Both the position numbers and the translations under genes were made by a program. This document shows positions 53,019 to 63,829 of a DNA stretch of 64,000 bases, piece after piece (position 1 is the stretch's first letter; every line of letters begins with the position of its first letter). The notes under the pieces were generated by a model, which was given only the letters and a program-made list of their open reading frames with translations, searched no databases and was not told where the DNA came from. Source of the DNA: Symbiodinium natans (lineage: Eukaryota; Sar; Dinophyceae; Suessiales; Symbiodiniaceae); the NCBI GenBank assembly GCA_905221605.1, contig CAJNDS010002524.1, positions 841,634-905,633 of the forward strand. The letters run 5' to 3'.

Positions 53019-56000
53019 ACCCTAAACCCTAAACCCTAAACCCTAATCCCTAAACCCTTGAGTCCCTGAAGCCCGAGCACCAGGAGTTTGGAAGAGTATT
53101 TGGGTTCGCCGGGCTCCCGGCGCGACTTTTTGCAGACTTTCAGGTCTGACTTTGGGGCCTGGGGTAGGGTTTTTAGGGCTTAGGGCTTATAGGGCTCAGG
53201 GTTGAGGGTTTAGGGTTTAGGGTTTAGGGTTGAGGGTGTCATAGAGGACTCACAAGAAAAAACATGATGCAGACACCGTAGGCGGTCGTGATTTCAGGCA
53301 TGATCGAAGTGCGCATTACCTGAGCTCTTGGTTTGTAGGGAATGGGGGAATAAGGTACCATATATCCCCTATATACCCTTTCAGGGATTCTTATGGTACC
53401 GAACCTATCGCCTTGCCCGACTCCTTGTGATGAAACGCCCCCCCCCCGAACTTCCCACCCCTTAACCTCAACCCCTACAGTAGACCTGTAAGCTCTAGAA
53501 GTGTGGGAAAAGCCGCAGTCGCAAATCCTAAGCCTCTAGCTCTATAAACCTGCAAGCACTCTGAAGCCTACAATCCCTCTAAGCCTTGCAAACAGCCATC
53601 TTATGACTAGGGCCCTAAACCCTAAACCCTGAACCCTAAACCCTAAACCCTAAACCCTAAACACCCTAAGGCCCCAAACCCAAGCCCAAAGGTCACGAGC
53701 AAAGTTCTCATCGACCCACCAGAGGGCCGTGGGTGTTGCCCTCAGGCTACGGTTTTTTTGTTTTTTAGGGTTTAGGGTTGAGGGTTCAGGGTTCAGGGTT
53801 TAGGGTTCAGGGTTCAGGGTTTAGGGTTTAGGTTTAGGGCTTGGGGCCTACTGTTTAGGGTTCGGGGATTTAACCCATCCTGGGCTTTCGGAATTGGCTC
53901 CGAAGCTCCTAAGCCCTAGAACTTCAGAACCCCCACAACAAAGCCTGAGCCCAATTTGGGCCTACGTACACCCTAAACCCTAAACCCTAAACCCTGAACC
54001 CTGAACCCTGAACCCTGAACCCTGAACCCTGAACCCTGAACCCTGAACCCTGAACCCTGAACCGTGACCAAGTCTAGTAACTCTGAGGCCGCCACTCTAT
54101 GTGGAGACCGACTCACTGATGCTCCAGCTGCTGGGCGAGCAGAGGCAGGGGCTGGGATGCAGGGTTTTGGGTTTAGGGTTTAGGGCTTTAGGGTTTGGGG
54201 TTTAGGGTTCAGGGTTCAGGGTCTAGGAATCAGAGTTTAGGGTTCAGGGTTTAGGGTTTAGGGGAACGCCTGAGCCCGCACTCAACTCGAAACCCCTAGG
54301 CTCTAGACCCCAGACCGACGCTAACCCCTATACAACGAAACCTAAACCCCAAAACCTGAACCCTAAACCCTAAACCCTAAACCCTAAACCCTAAACCCTA
54401 AACCCTAAACCCTAAACCCTAAACCCTAAACCCTAAACCCTAAACCCTAAACCCTAAACCCTAAACCCAAGCCAGGATCGTCCTGGCGCCCCCGATCCAG
54501 GGGCTCCCGGTGAGCGCTCCGCGGCCAAAGCCGCTGCTGGTGCGGACCCCATGGTTTGGGGCCTTTAGGGTTTAGGGTTTAGGGTTAGGGTTTACGGTTT
54601 CGGGTTTCGGCTTCGGGTTTAGGGTTTTAGGGTTTTCGGGCTTTCGAGTTTAGGGTTTAGGGCGTTTACGGTTTAGGGTTAGGGGTTATTGGGGTCTTGG
54701 ACTTGGTGGTGGGCGCTGAAGGTGAGTTGAGAGTTTGAGGTTTTGGGGGTTACCTGTAACCCCAATGAATAGCTAGGTAGGCCCTTGGGACCTTTTTGGG
54801 TTTAAGACCATCATCTTCAGGAATAAGTTTTTCAGAGGCTTTTAAGGGCCATCCTAGATAGGTGTAACCCATAAAGCTGTAGGGAATTGGGGTTACAGGA
54901 AGGGCATGAGAGCTAAGGGTTCTGGGGTTTTGAGGGGATAGGTTCAAGGGTTCGATGTTTGTGGGTTGGGATTCATTTTTTGGGGTTCAGCCTTGAAGAG
55001 CACATGAGCCCTAAAAGGGTTTATGGTTCATGTACCCTGGTGGGACTTACTGTGGTAGCGGGTATATGACCCAAGCTGGGCTCGAGGGAGGTTACCAAGA
55101 GTCGACTTCAGATTCTTGGGTACCACTGTGGTGCCACGGCTGCGCATGGTTGCGCCTAAGGAGTCGAGCATGCTCCCGGGCGATGTGCTCTACGTGCGCC
55201 TTGGCCGAGTACAGGTTGGTGGATCCCCCCGCTTCCACCCTACCTACTACCCAAAACAGAGGCCCCCACAAGGCTTAACTCTTAAGACCGTAAAACACCT
55301 AATCCTTGAAACGATTCAACCTACGACACTGATCCCAAAAACGCTAAACCGTACAACGCAGAAACCCTAAGACACAAAACGCTCACACCCTAACACGCTA
55401 AACCCTGAACAACTACACCAAAAACACCAAATCACTAAAACCCTCAACTTTGAGGGCCCTGAAACCCTAATCCCTAAGCCCGGAACCCGAAGCCCTAAAC
55501 CCCGAACCCTGAACCCTAAACCCGGAAGCACGGAAAACCCCCAACCCTGAACGGCCAATTTGGGCTTTTCAGGGCTCAGGGTGTAGGGTTTAGGATTTAG
55601 GGTGTAGGGCATCATTTAGGGTGCGGGGCATCCACCAGCCCCCTTAAAACCGTAGTCCCAAGACCCCCTCCCTAACCCCTAAACCCTGAACCCTAGTCCA
55701 TAAACCCTATAAACCCTAAACCCTACTTAACGCCAACTGTCAGGCCAAAGGGCCTGGAGTGTCGGCAGGCAAGCACCTGAGAGGTTTTTAGGGTTTAGGG
55801 CGTTCTTCAAGCACCTTATTTGAGGGGATTAGGGTTTAGGGTTCAGGGTTTAGGGTCAGGAGTTGGGGGGGGGGGGGTGGTGGTTAGAGTTTCGGGCTTT
55901 TGGGCCGTAGGCTTTGTCGATTCTGCGGATTAGCGACTAGAGTTTGGCGCCTGGGGCTTCGGAATTTTTACCCTAAGCCCTAAATCCTAAACCCTAAACC

Positions 56001-59000
56001 CTGAACCCTAAACCCTAAACCCTGAACCCTAATCAAACAGCAGCCTGCTTTGAAATCTCAGGATGTCCTCGGTTGCTTTGTGACTCCGAAATGGCCCAAG
56101 TCCGCAACCCTAAACCCTAAACCCTAAACGCTAAACCCTAAACCCTAAACCCTACACCCTAAACCCTAAACCCTAAACCCCAAACCCCAAACCCTAAACC
56201 CCAACGACTGAGGTTGACAACGAAAGTAGACTACCAAAAGTGTGTCGGGCTCAGCTCAGGAGGGAGGGTTTTGGGTTTTGGTGCTTGAGTCTCACCATAG
56301 GCTTGTGCAAAAGCCCCCCTGAGGAATTGGGTTCTGTCATCACAACGGCTTAATTATATAATAAGAACCCCAGGGAATGTTGAAACTAATTCGTTTATTA
56401 ATGTTTTGAGGGGGTATAGTGTGGGTTTGGAGGACTACTTGTAGGTTCCAGGTACTTGTAACCCCAATCACAACTGTACTTATAAGCCCCCCAAGTCCCC
56501 TTAGTCCTCGGAATGGGTTCTATGTAGACTTGTAATTGGGTCCAAATAGGTTCTACGTAGACATATAACTGGGGTTATAAGTACCCATATGAACCCCTTA
56601 AACCCTAAACCCCAAACCCTAAACCACTTAAAACTGGGGTTATAAGTACCCATAAACCTCCAAGTAGGTCTTCGAGCTTTAGTGCCGAGTTTCAGCCCCA
56701 GCTGACGCCCGGGTCTTTGTTGCATTGGGATGATGGTCCATGGAGTATGGAGAAGCAGCAAGCGAGCAAGCTATAGGGTATAGGGTGGTTTCAGGGTTCA
56801 GGGTTCATTGCAGGGGATGATGGTCCATGGAATATGGAGAAGAAGCAAGCTATAGGGTGTAGGGTTTCAGGGAGCAGGATTTTTAGGGTTTAGGGTTTAG
56901 AGTTTAGGGTTTAGGGTTTAGGGTTTAGGGTTTAGGGTTTTGAGCCAATTTAGGTGTTTCTATTGAGAGCCTGCTTCGGTTCTTTGCACGCCGCTTGGAA
57001 TATGTTTTGCTACGTGTAACCCGTATCCCTGCAGCTCCCGCCTTTTCTTGGGGTTTAGGGTTTAGGGTTTAGGGAAAGAACTTTTGGCAGCGTGCGGGAG
57101 GTACGAGGTCCTTTTCGGGAAGGGCCAGCGCCCCCCAACAGACAGTGACCCCACAGCAGAGCAACTATCCGCTGTAAAGGCACTCCTCAGATCAAGCCAG
57201 ACTCCATACGCGGACTTCGCCGTTTTCGGCCCGCGTGGCACTCGCAGTTTCAAGAAGCTCAAGTTCCAAGGCCTGACACTGAACAGGGCAGGCGAGCTCG
57301 TGCAAACAGAGCTCTATGGTCCGCCAACGCTGGCCGTGTGGACTTAGTAGTAGAGTAGGTAACCTTTAACCTTTTTGGGTTAATATATTCCCATTATAAT
57401 TCCAAAGGTTAACCTTTAAAACCCCTGGGTAATTACTGGACAACTAAGTGGAAGGCTTGTTTCGAGACTTACACCAATCTGATGGTGATGCTGGATGCAT
57501 CCGACTTGGGGCCTCTTCTACAGTACAAGTCCAAGGTGGAAGGGTTTAGGGTTTAGGGTTTAGGGTTTAGGGTTTAGGGTTTTGGGTTTTGGGTTTAGGG
57601 TTTCGGGTTTAGGGTTAGGGTTTAGGGTTCAGGGCCTCAACAATCCGACCACGAAGTCCCGGCCCTTCTCGAAAACTGAGATAGCTTATCAGTAGCTTAC
57701 GGCTTGTGGGGTGTGTGCACCTCTGGTGTATGATGAGCAAACCTAGCAGAAATCCTGAGGCGTAATATGATCCCTAGGGCTTAGTCCATGCACCGACACT
57801 GGCCCTAGTCATGCCACTTCAGTCAACCTTTGAGGCCTAGATTCTAGGACCCCAGCCCTATTCCCTTCCTTTAGGGCTTTGGTTCCCAAATAAGCTCCTT
57901 TTAAACCAAAAAGGGTACCCCTTATCTACCCTAAACTCTAAACCCTAAGCCCTAAGCCCTAAACCCTAAACCCTAAACCCTAAACCCTAAACCCTAAACC
58001 CTAAACCCTAAACCCTACTCTTGGGTCTAGGCGTGACGACATGCGAAGCCTAGGTACGTGCTGCTGTCCCTGCGCAGTCCCGAACTTTCGTTGGGCATCT
58101 CACTCTGCGCCTCGGCACCCGCAAGCTGAGTGTAGGGTTGTTTTTTTAGGGTTTAGGGTTTAGGGTTTAGGGTTTAGGGTTTAGGGTTTTTATTAAACCA
58201 CAGTGACCCAGTCCCGATACCGCAAACCCCTACCAAATCCCAAAACCAAAAATCCTGGCTTTACACGGGCTCTAGGGTTTGCGGCGTCCAGCCTGGACTC
58301 CTGAGCTTGGTCCAACCCTATAGACCCAACCCCTGAACGCTAAACCCCGCAACCCTGAACCCCAAAGAACCTCAAACGCGTGTGCCGTTCTTAGAGGCTT
58401 CGGGGCTTCAGGGGCTTAGGATTTCAGGCTGGGCTGCGTGCTGTTTAATATAGATGTTTGTTCTCCCTTGTTTTTCTGTGGTTATTCATTTTTTTTGTGG
58501 GGGGGTGGGGTAGGGGTTCTTCCTGAAGGGCTTAGGGCTAGAGAGGGGAGAGGTAGAGGGCAGGGTAAGTGTAGGTGAGAGGCGCAGAGGCGCCAAGGCG
58601 CAGAGGTTTGCGAAGCGTGCAGGTGCGCGTGAGGGTTTATGGTTTGGGGCTTACTTCGGGTTTAGGGTTTAGGGTTTAGGGTTTAGGGTTTAGGGTTTAG
58701 GGTTGTGGGTGCAGGTGTAGGTGCAGGTGTAGGTTTTGTAAGGGTGCGAGGATTTTTGGGGTGGGTGCGTGGATGTGTGCGTAGCTTAGGTTTGCGCGTA
58801 TGTGTTTTGGGTGTTTGTGCTTTGGTTTTTGGCGCAGCCCCAGTCAAATGTGGGCTTTGCTCAAATAGCTACCCCTAGTTGCCTTGGCGAGTGTTTTCGG
58901 GACCCTAGACCCTAGACCCTGGCGCCTAAACCCCAAACCCTAAACCCCAAACCCTACACCGAGCCAAAGGCAAGTATCTTGGGGACATGCTCATGGACAA

Positions 59001-62000
59001 GCAGAAGATTTCCGTCTGAAACCTAGCCCGGCAACGAGGGGCAGAACCTCAATGTGCGGTTCTCCGGTTGAGGGTTTAGGGGAACCCTGAACCCTAAACC
59101 CCTAAACCCCCGAAATCACATCCCCGTGAATCCTATACTCGGCCCATAACTTAAAGAATACTGCCTTTCAGAGCTCCTGTACAGTGACTTGAGGGCTACA
59201 CGGGCCCGTAGGATTTAGGCTTCAGCGATGTCTGAGGCGTGTATCTAAAGGTCCATGTACCTATGTCTCCTGGGTAGGATAAGGGGGACCCTTCAAAGGG
59301 ACGCCTTCTGAACCCTCTTCTGGCTCTCTAAACAGGGACCTTATTCAGAGGGTCTATTTCCCCAAGGGTCCCCCTAATCCTATCCCCTAATTATGCAGAG
59401 CACACCTGCGCCAAGCTGTATGGCAACCCCTTTATTTACTGCCCCAGGTACGTGGACCCATGAAATTGTCATAGTGGGGTAACATTTTACATGTTTAAAG
59501 GTACTTAAACTGAATAAGGAATAATAGAAATTTGAATGTTGAATACTATCCCAACCAAGAACTAGTGAACCCCCTTCCCTTAAGAGAACCCACTATCGCA
59601 ACCATGAACTAGATGAGGGAAGGTGTGGTTGGGGTTGGACGTTCAGAGATTCCTGGGCTGACGGCTTCCTTCTTCGGACATGAAATGGGAGTTTCAGAAA
59701 AAAGGGGTACCTTTTTTGGGAGGTTATTACTGTGAAGGAATCCTACTATTTGCAGGGGTCTACATCAGGGGTCCCTTCCTTGCGTAAACCTGCAAATTGC
59801 CCAGAGCTCTAAACCCCAACCTCCCACCCTGAACCCTTAGTCCGCAAGCCCGAAATCCCCACACCCTCAACCCGAAACCCTAACCCTAAACCCCAAACCC
59901 TAAACCCTAAACCCTACACCTCGAATCCCTAGACCGTAAACCTTGAACCCTCAGGAGACGTAAACCATCCCCAAAGGTCCATGTATCTAATGATTATATA
60001 CTTGGGCCCCAAACTCCCTATTTAGGTACATGGACCCTTAGGTCCCTAAACCCTAAACCCTAAACCCTAAACCCTAAACCCCAAACCCCAAACCCCAAGC
60101 CCGAAATCCAGCAATCGAAGGCCGGGGCCGATGCGTTCTTCCGGAGCGCCGTGACGCGAAGAACCAGGTCCGGGATCGATCGCTTGCTTGTAGGGTTTGG
60201 GGTTTGGGGTTTGGGGTTTCGGGTTTCGGGTTTCGGGGTTTGGGGTTTCGGGTTTCGGGGTTCGGGTTTAGGTCTCAGAGTTTAGGGTTTAGAGTTTAGC
60301 AATAATTTGTTCACTATTATTTCTTAGTTCTTAGTTCTTAGTTCTTAGTTCTTAGTAGGTCAAGGAGGGAATTCGATATCTTATATTCTCCCTGCATGCA
60401 TCCTTTAAGGGATTGTGTATAGGGTATCTCATTCCCTCATTCCCTGAAAGGAGCCCGTAGTTTTGTTTTTGTTCGGTTGATTTCCGGTTGATTCAAGGGT
60501 GGTTGTGGTTTTTTGGGTTTGGGGTTTAGGGTTTAGGGTTTAGGGTTGAGGGTTTAGGGTTTAGGGTTTAGGGTTAGGTTTTGTTTGAGTTTGCTAAGGT
60601 TAGATTAGGGTCTGGGGGTTTGGGGCGTGTGAAGTGTAAGTTGGCAACTCCTGACGCCTAAGCCCCTAAGTTTTTGGGGTCCTGCAGAGCCCCCTAGAAA
60701 CCAAAGTGTTAACTTCTTACTTCCCCTTCCTTGCAGATCTCAGCCCGGAGTTTGAGGCCACGTGACCCTAGCTTGCCATAGCCCATAAAGGTACGGTCGC
60801 TGTGACCCACTACGCAGTGCGCCCTTCGACTTCATAGAGGCCCTGTGCCCACTTAACTTCCCCATGAAGAGCAGCCCAATAGGCCGTTGACATGACACCT
60901 GCCCAACCCCAAACCCTGGAATCTCTGACAGAACAACCTAGGCTCCCGAAACCCCTAAACCCTAAACCCTGAATCCTGAACCCTAAACCCTAAACCCTAA
61001 ACCCTAAACCCTAAACCCTAAACCCTAAACCCTAAACCCTAAACCCAGACCGTGAACTCCAGCCGAGCGAAGTCGGCACAGGGAAGAGATCGACAGCACA
61101 TCCTCGACACTGGACGAGTCGGTGCAGAAGTGCTCCCCCTAAACCCTAAACCCTAAACCCTAAACCCTAAACCCTAAACCCTAAACCCTAAACCCTAAAC
61201 CCTAAACCCTAAACCCTAAACCCTAAACCCTTGCGCGTTGTTGGATTGTAGGTCTCAGGGCTTGTAGGGGTTTCTGAATCAGTAAAGCCACTGGGGAAGC
61301 AGCTGCTTTCTCATTGCGATTCTGGCCCTTTTTTCGAGAAAAGGACTGCCATGCAGGTTTGAATTAAGTTTGGGCGTTCATCGGTTCCGGCGACAACCTC
61401 AGCGCCTGAATTGAGAGAGCCAATGCCTCTTCCATTACAAGTCAAAAGATGGTTTAGGGTGTCTAGGTTGAGTTGCATCAATGTCATTTAAGCCATATTC
61501 CTGGATTCCTTAATCATGGGCTCTTTTTCAGGGGCAGGGGTTCGAGGTTGTCCAAACCCCTGAAGCCCTCTGCCTTCAGTCCCCTCAACCCTCAATCTTT
61601 AAACCCCAGAACCCTACTGGAGGCAGGTTGTACGAGTTCTATGCACCCGTTTTGAGGTTATAACTTGTCACCGTAGCTGCCCTACTTTGCAGCCTTCTTG
61701 TACGTACCCGTGAACCTCCAAGCAAACCCCTCAACCCCTAAGCCCTCGGCGCTAGGCTTGCACGGATTTGCGAAGTCTCTGAGGGTACCCTTCATATCGT
61801 CCTGGGGTTTAGGGTTTAGGGTTTAGGGTTTAGGGTTGAGGCTAAAGGGTTCTGGGTTTTAACCCGAAACCTTTCTGAGGGTAGTTTCATGGGCCCTTTC
61901 TGTGGTCCCGAACCTCCTTTAAAGGGTCTGATGCATGGGCCCTTAATTTGCGTATGGTAAAATAATCAGGGGTACTCCTTCAAGGGCCCATACTAAGGAC

Positions 62001-62207
62001 CATGCCACTACCCTGAGAACAGACCACAGGTACGCCCGCGAGCTGACGGACAAAGTGACGTCAGCCGAACTTCGGAAACACATGGAATCCAGGACAGGAT
62101 TCCACAACCCCAAGTTGTTGAGTTTTGGAGTGTGGCGTATGTCGTGCGGCGCGTACATCGATGCGAACCGGGAACGGGCATCCAGACAGTCCCAGGGGAC
62201 CAAATGA
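50886..62207 (+). CDS. Gene 4, 14-exon gene, unknown family, 5' end unresolved
   Basis: Exons: 50886-50980, 51202-51278, 51476-51513, 52364-52418, 53084-53143, 53692-53732, 54088-54150, 54476-54509, 55161-55214, 56062-56103, 58054-58129, 58980-59023, 60121-60185, 62030-62207 (TGA at 62205). They join into 307 codons with no frame break. Donors are a mix of GT, GC and GA; acceptors are AG|G except at 51476 and 52364. I recognise no whole-protein family. The middle part GDVLYVRLGRVQ recalls a PDZ-type turn, and the first exon has a Cys/His pattern (see its entry). Confidence is highest from 53084 onward. Confidence 0.62.
51733..52264. mobile_element. Cluster of three family A elements with a family B piece
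   Basis: Family A at 51733-51800, a family B end (attaaggacagttcgtgtaa at 51841-51860), family A again at 51948-52077 and 52151-52264, all inside one intron of gene 4. The middle copy matches 39210-39335 better than its neighbours (both have ggttcatggtactta), showing subfamilies. Confidence 0.65.
53084..56103 (+). CDS. Gene 4, exons 5-10
   Basis: 53084-53143 reads EFGRVFGFAGLPARLFADFQ (GT donor). 53692-53732 reads VTSKVLIDPPEGR plus two bases (GT). 54088-54150 reads PPLYVETDSLMLQLLGEQRQ plus two bases (GC). 54476-54509 reads IVLAPPIQGLP and ends at a canonical GTGAGC. 55161-55214 reads ESSMLPGDVLYVRLGRVQ (GT). 56062-56103 reads DVLGCFVTPKWPKS (GC). A further open piece at 55744-55786 (AKGPGVSAGKHL) could be an extra exon. 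Split codons at 53732/54088 and 54150/54476 are restored by the joins. Confidence 0.68.
53985..54062. repeat. CCCTGAA variant array
   Basis: Three CCCTAAA units then ten consecutive CCCTGAA units before exon 7 of gene 4. Another such block is at 22845-22890. Confidence 0.85.
54355..54468. repeat. CCCTAAA array, about 16 units, before exon 8 of gene 4
   Basis: Perfect array ending eight bases before the AG of the exon. TTTAGGG follows the exon from 54565. Confidence 0.9.
56714..56880. repeat. Diverged tandem duplication of about 100 bp
   Basis: The block gatgatggtccatggagtat..gcaagctatagggtat is repeated at 56817 as gatgatggtccatggaatat..gcaagctatagggtgt, with a shortened GCAAGC run. Lies right of a family A element. 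Confidence 0.75.
57065..57540 (+). pseudogene. Dinoflagellate retroelement ORF fragment, interrupted by a small inverted-repeat element
   Basis: 57078-57345 reads from AACGRYEVLFGKGQRPP through DSDPTAEQLSAVKALLRSSQ and YADFAVFGPRG to LYGPPTLAVW. The pattern 'DSDPTxEQLSAxxA...PYADFAVFGPxG...GPP' is one I recall from many dinoflagellate retroelement proteins. After a stop and about 95 bp of a family-F element, the same frame type resumes at about 57446 with KACFETYTNLMVMLDASDLG and stops at a TTTAGGG array (57540). It lies in intron 10 of gene 4, same strand. The full element is not present. Confidence 0.55.
57352..57448. mobile_element. Family F inverted-repeat element splitting the retroelement ORF
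   Basis: Left end ggtaacctttaacct and inner right end aaaggttaacc are inverted copies; the element continues to actggacaacta. A homologous copy is at 8968-9056. Here it separates two halves of a once continuous coding sequence, and a GT (57331) and AG (57447) would allow it to be removed as an intron. Confidence 0.6.
58054..62207 (+). CDS. Gene 4, exons 11-14 and stop
   Basis: 58054-58129 reads VRAAVPAQSRTFVGHLTLRL then GTRKL (GT donor). 58980-59023 reads KYLGDMLMDKQKIS (GT); another frame of the same piece is also open (QVSWGHAHGQAEDF), reachable from a GA donor. 60121-60185 reads AGADAFFRSAVTRRTRSGID then R plus two bases (GC). 62030-62207 reads YARELTDKVTSAELRKHMES and continues for 58 codons to SRQSQGTK and TGA, the longest exon in the window. 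The join 60185/62030 rebuilds a Leu codon. Confidence 0.68.
59272..59392. mobile_element. Family E element, copy 2
   Basis: Same blocks as 32645-32768. It lies in an intron of gene 4 next to a short open piece (CAKLYGNPFIYCPRYVD, about 59410-59460) that I judge intronic. Confidence 0.75.
61138..61228. repeat. CCCTAAA array, about 13 units
   Basis: In the last intron of gene 4. A second array of ten units lies at 60955-61045. The 95 bp between them is open on both strands (minus EHFCTDSSSVEDVLSISSLC; plus AKSAQGRDRQHILDTGRVGA) and could be a skipped or antisense exon. Confidence 0.85.
61918..62006. mobile_element. Family I inverted-repeat element
   Basis: Arms ctgatgcatgggccctt / aagggcccatactaaggacc, about 85 bp, ending shortly before the last exon of gene 4. 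Related copies: 27815-27890, 62565-62690, and remnants near 640-690 and 3900-3990. Confidence 0.6.
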
Positions 62208-62734
62208 ACCCTAAAATCGGGTCATACACCTTATAATAGTACTACATATTTAATTCATCTACCCCTATCGACCCTTTTTTACTACTACATAGTTCCTAGT
62301 TCCCATGAAGGTACGTGCACCATGAACCATTTTAGGTTTTAGGATTCATGTGGTCCCCTTAAGGGCCTGGCCATTCCATTTGGAGGCCCCGACACCCAAG
62401 CCATAGCTGCCAGGGTCTAGAGGGCTACGCCCATGCTTCCTAAGAGGGGTTCAGGGTTTAGGGTTTAGGGTTTAGGGTTTAGGGTTTCGGGTTTAGGGTT
62501 TCGGGTTTAGGGTTTCGGGTTTGGGGTTTGATGGTTCCATATTTCTAAGGTTGGAACCGGGCCCTTCGCATGGTCCCTTATAGCCTTGTGTACAGGACTC
62601 CGAAGCATAGGCCCTTATTTTGTATAGCGTATGTAAGGGTGATATAACAAGGGGCCCAAATTGAGGGCCCTTACTTGCGACCCTAGATGCTTCCCATCTG
62701 TTATGTCGAGCCCTTGTAGCACAGATCGGTGCAC
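62208..62734. other. After the gene 4 stop
   Basis: 3' UTR or intergenic. Contains TTTAGGG/TTTCGGG variants (62455-62530) and a family I element (62565-62690). No coding signal seen. Confidence 0.5.
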
Positions 62735-62867
62735 TTGAGAGCGCCTGAAGAAGATAACCGCCGCAGTTTCCAGAAGCCTTGCTTCAGGGCGCCGGGATGG
62801 GTTCAAGACACAGCGCAGATGGGCTGTATTCGACCACCAGCCGCCTGGGGTCTGGGAATTTGGGGTT
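62735..62867 (+). CDS. Possible exon of a further gene
   Basis: The plus strand is open as ERLKKITAAVSRSLASGRRD then GFKTQRRWAVFDHQPPGVWE. The minus strand of the same piece is also open (SNTAHLRCVLNPSRRPEARL). Repeat-free for over 150 bp between an inverted-repeat element and TTTAGGG arrays, as expected for an exon. Strand undecided; plus slightly favoured by composition. Confidence 0.3.
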
Positions 62868-63075
62868 TCGGTGTTTACCCTAAACCTCCCCAAGAAAATT
62901 ATCCATCAACCGAAGCCTGAATCCCCAGTGCCCCGCCTGCACGCCGCAAAGTCTGAGGTTTAGGGCTTAGGGCTTAGGGCCTGAAGGTTCTATTTTGCTT
63001 GGAGTACTGTAGGGGATGAAGCAAACTGCCCTGAAGGTACCACATAGGAGCCCTGCTCTGGCTTGAGGGTGGTTT

Positions 63076-63200
63076 GGGGGTTTAGGGTTTATAGGGTTTA
63101 TAGGGTTATAGGGTTTACAGGGTTTATAGGGTTTATAGGGTTTACAGGGTGTACAGGGTTTACAGGGTTTACAGGGTTTATAAGGTTTATAGGGTTTAGG
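63076..63200. repeat. GGGTTTATA and GGGTTTACA array
   Basis: A nine-base unit (telomere heptamer plus two bases) repeated about 12 times. Similar longer-unit arrays occur at 33069-33195 and 63920-63982 (ten-base CCCTATAAAA). Confidence 0.85.
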
Positions 63201-63235
63201 GGTTTCCGGCTGCCTTGATTTCGACTCCTCTGTAG

Positions 63236-63290
63236 GATCGAGACTATGCGAGAAGAGCAGCGGGAGAGCGCGAAGGAGGCTCTTTCACCG
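63236..63290 (+). CDS. Possible small exon
   Basis: AG at 63234-63235, then IETMREEQRESAKEALSP, phase 2, before a TTTAGGG array. Flanked left by a GGGTTTATA array. Could follow 62735-62867. A third open piece at 63765-63825 (WPASPQLVIQRTARN) follows an AG. Confidence 0.3.
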
Positions 63291-63829
63291 GGTTTAGGGT
63301 TAAGGGTTTAGGGTTTAGGGTTTAGGGTTTAGGGTGCCATGTGCGTTGGCGCATGCATCTTAGTAGCCCAGTGGTACCCTTTTCCCTGTTTTTGGTTCTG
63401 GCTTCCCTTATGAAGTAGCCAACCCAAAAAGAGGTGCCCTTCTTAGGGTTTAGGGTTTAGGGTTTAGGGTTTAGGGTTTAGGGTTTAGGGTTTATGGTTA
63501 CTGGGCTACCGAGGCATGAACAGTAAACGCCATGAAGCCTTGCAACCCAAACCCTGAAGCCCTCTAGACCCTGAATGACCCCATATCCCGCTTCTGGACG
63601 GCTTCCAGCACCCTTCGGAGGAAAAATCACGGAACGGTTTAGTTTACGGGTTTAGGGTTTAGGGTTCAGGGATTCGGGTTTAGGGTTTATAGGGGTTTCC
63701 GAACACCTAATCCTCCACGCCTGTAAGCCCCCTTGCCATGCCTTTCTGGGCAAGAGAAGTTGCGCGTTGGCATAGGCCTGGCCCGCAAGCCCGCAACTCG
63801 TCATTCAGAGAACTGCCCGCAATAGACCC

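Larger units (their letters stand above)
60186..62029. repeat. Last intron of gene 4
   Basis: TTTGGGG/TTTCGGG (60195-60290), a TTCTTAG seven-base repeat (60322-60356), TTTAGGG (60520-60575), repeat-poor sequence (60600-60900), two CCCTAAA arrays (60955-61045, 61138-61228), a repeat-poor piece open on the minus strand (61405-61316, AEVVAGTDERPNLIQTCMAV), a family A end (61670-61725) and a family I element next to the last exon. A polypyrimidine-AG at 60716-60736 looks like a strong acceptor but fits no gene 4 frame. Confidence 0.55.

Noticed and set aside
60716..60763. Terminal exon DLSPEFEAT ending in TGA for gene 4
   Set aside because: The acceptor looks strong, but its phase does not fit, whereas 60185 to 62030 joins perfectly.
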